Below, piece by piece: positions 6,591 through 6,917 of a stretch of 6,917 nucleotides of DNA. The DNA is taken from contig JAPYSD010000191.1 in assembly GCA_029936705.1 (NCBI GenBank), positions 1 through 6,917 on the forward strand, given 5' to 3'. The translations under genes and the position numbers were made by a program. This DNA is from Croceicoccus sp. GTDB lineage: Bacteria > Pseudomonadota > Alphaproteobacteria > Sphingomonadales > Sphingomonadaceae. The notes under the pieces are model-generated. The model was given only the letters and a program-made list of their open reading frames with translations. It was not told the DNA's origin and did not search any database. The first letter of the stretch is position 1. The number at the start of each line of letters is the position of its first letter.

Positions 6591-6660
6591 TCATGCGGAC
6601 AGACCCGCGCTCTCCCCTTCCTCCGCCGACAAGAGGGCCACCGCGCCCCATCGAGGAAGG
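6574..6660 (+). promoter_or_regulatory. Expression platform: mutually exclusive pairing that can hide the thiC ribosome binding site
   Basis: The pyrimidine tract at 6614-6627 has two rival partners. It can pair with the 3' end of the aptamer: GGCGGA (6574-6579) with TCCGCC (6622-6627) and GGAAGGG (6581-6587) with CCCTTCC (6615-6621), leaving one bulged G. Alternatively CCTTCCTC (6616-6623) pairs perfectly with GAGGAAGG (6653-6660), the thiC Shine-Dalgarno. TPP binding locks the aptamer end in P1 and would free the tract to mask the ribosome binding site. There is no U-tract, so control is likely translational rather than by termination. Confidence 0.7.
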
Positions 6661-6663
6661 AAG
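6653..6663 (+). promoter_or_regulatory. thiC ribosome binding site
   Basis: GAGGAAGGAAG is purine-rich and ends six bases before the thiC ATG. It fixes the start at 6670. Its first eight bases are the target of the complementary tract at 6616-6623 described for the riboswitch expression platform. Confidence 0.8.
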
Positions 6664-6669
6664 CTTTCA

Positions 6670-6917
6670 ATGGCAGACATCAACAGCAAGCTGGAAATCG
6701 GCGTCACCACCGGCCCCATCCGCGGATCGCGCAAGGTGCATGTCGCGGCCAAATCGGGCAGCGGCGTGCGAGTCGCCATGCGCGAGATTGCGCTGGAAGG
6801 GGATGAGGCGCCGGTCCGCGTCTATGACACCAGCGGGCCCTATACCGACACCAATGCAACCATCGACATCCAGGCGGGCCTGCCGCAGCTGCGGCGCGAC
6901 TGGATCATGGGCCGCGG
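6670..6917 (+). CDS. thiC: Phosphomethylpyrimidine synthase ThiC (N-terminal part, cut by window edge)
   Basis: ThiC is a radical-SAM iron-sulfur enzyme that rearranges aminoimidazole ribotide to hydroxymethylpyrimidine phosphate, the pyrimidine half of thiamine. The visible 82 codons cover the N-terminal ThiC-associated domain: TGPIRGSRKVHV (about 14-25), VRVAMREI (34-41), VRVYDTSGPYTD (49-60), DIQAGLPQLRRDWI (66-79) and the beginning of the WIxxRG segment. The radical-SAM Cys cluster is at the far C-terminus and lies outside the window. The start is supported by the strong ribosome binding site and by the TPP riboswitch upstream, itself strong evidence for a thiamine gene. It is transcribed divergently from the DUF6445-like and crt genes, with 292 bases between the two start codons. 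Confidence 0.97.
   Translation, partial: MADINSKLEIGVTTGPIRGSRKVHVAAKSGSGVRVAMREIALEGDEAPVRVYDTSGPYTDTNATIDIQAGLPQLRRDWIMGR

Noticed and set aside
5566..6651. Open frame extending crtY upstream through the DUF6445-like gene
   Set aside because: It is a low-complexity Arg/Pro-rich reading of the neighbouring gene in another frame; the flavin-binding strand starts right after the ATG at 5565.
6591..6652. Intrinsic terminator between the TPP aptamer and thiC
   Set aside because: No hairpin followed by a T-run is present; the complementary tract points to ribosome-binding-site masking instead.

Overview
The window looks like a chromosomal piece of a GC-rich, yellow/orange-pigmented alphaproteobacterium, most likely Sphingomonadales (Erythrobacteraceae or Sphingomonadaceae). 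This rests on the crtY-crtI-crtB order, the sequence character of the carotenoid enzymes, a DUF6445-like protein and the sphingomonad-type N-terminus of a DinG-like helicase. It is an inference from recognition, not from a database search.

Layout. Seven genes lie on the minus strand and read right to left: a DUF6445-like 2OG/Fe(II)-oxygenase-fold protein (6377->5688), lycopene beta-cyclase crtY (5565->4366), phytoene desaturase crtI (4355->2847), phytoene synthase crtB (2841->1837), a membrane-anchored thermonuclease-family protein (1826->1170), a metzincin-like protein whose zinc motif has Gln in place of the catalytic Glu (1005->376), and the N-terminal part of a DinG-like helicase (292->left edge). 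At the right end, divergent on the plus strand, are a sigma-70-like promoter, a TPP riboswitch and the start of thiC.

How the genes work together. CrtB condenses two GGPP to phytoene, CrtI desaturates it to lycopene, and CrtY cyclises lycopene to beta-carotene. The three genes are separated by only 10 and 5 bases, so they are surely one transcript, probably with translational coupling. The thermonuclease gene follows crtB after 10 bases and probably shares the transcript without an obvious functional link. The DUF6445-like gene is 122 bases upstream of crtY on the same strand; its link to carotenoids is unproven. No crtE, crtZ, crtW or crtG lies in the window, so GGPP supply and any hydroxylation or ketolation are encoded elsewhere.

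The thiC leader is the clearest regulatory element. A TGGACA-N17-TAGAGT promoter predicts a transcript start at the first bases of the TPP aptamer. A downstream pyrimidine tract (6614-6627) can pair either with the 3' part of the aptamer or, perfectly over 8 bases, with the thiC Shine-Dalgarno, which gives a legible model for translational control. No mobile element, tRNA, rRNA, CRISPR array or origin was seen.
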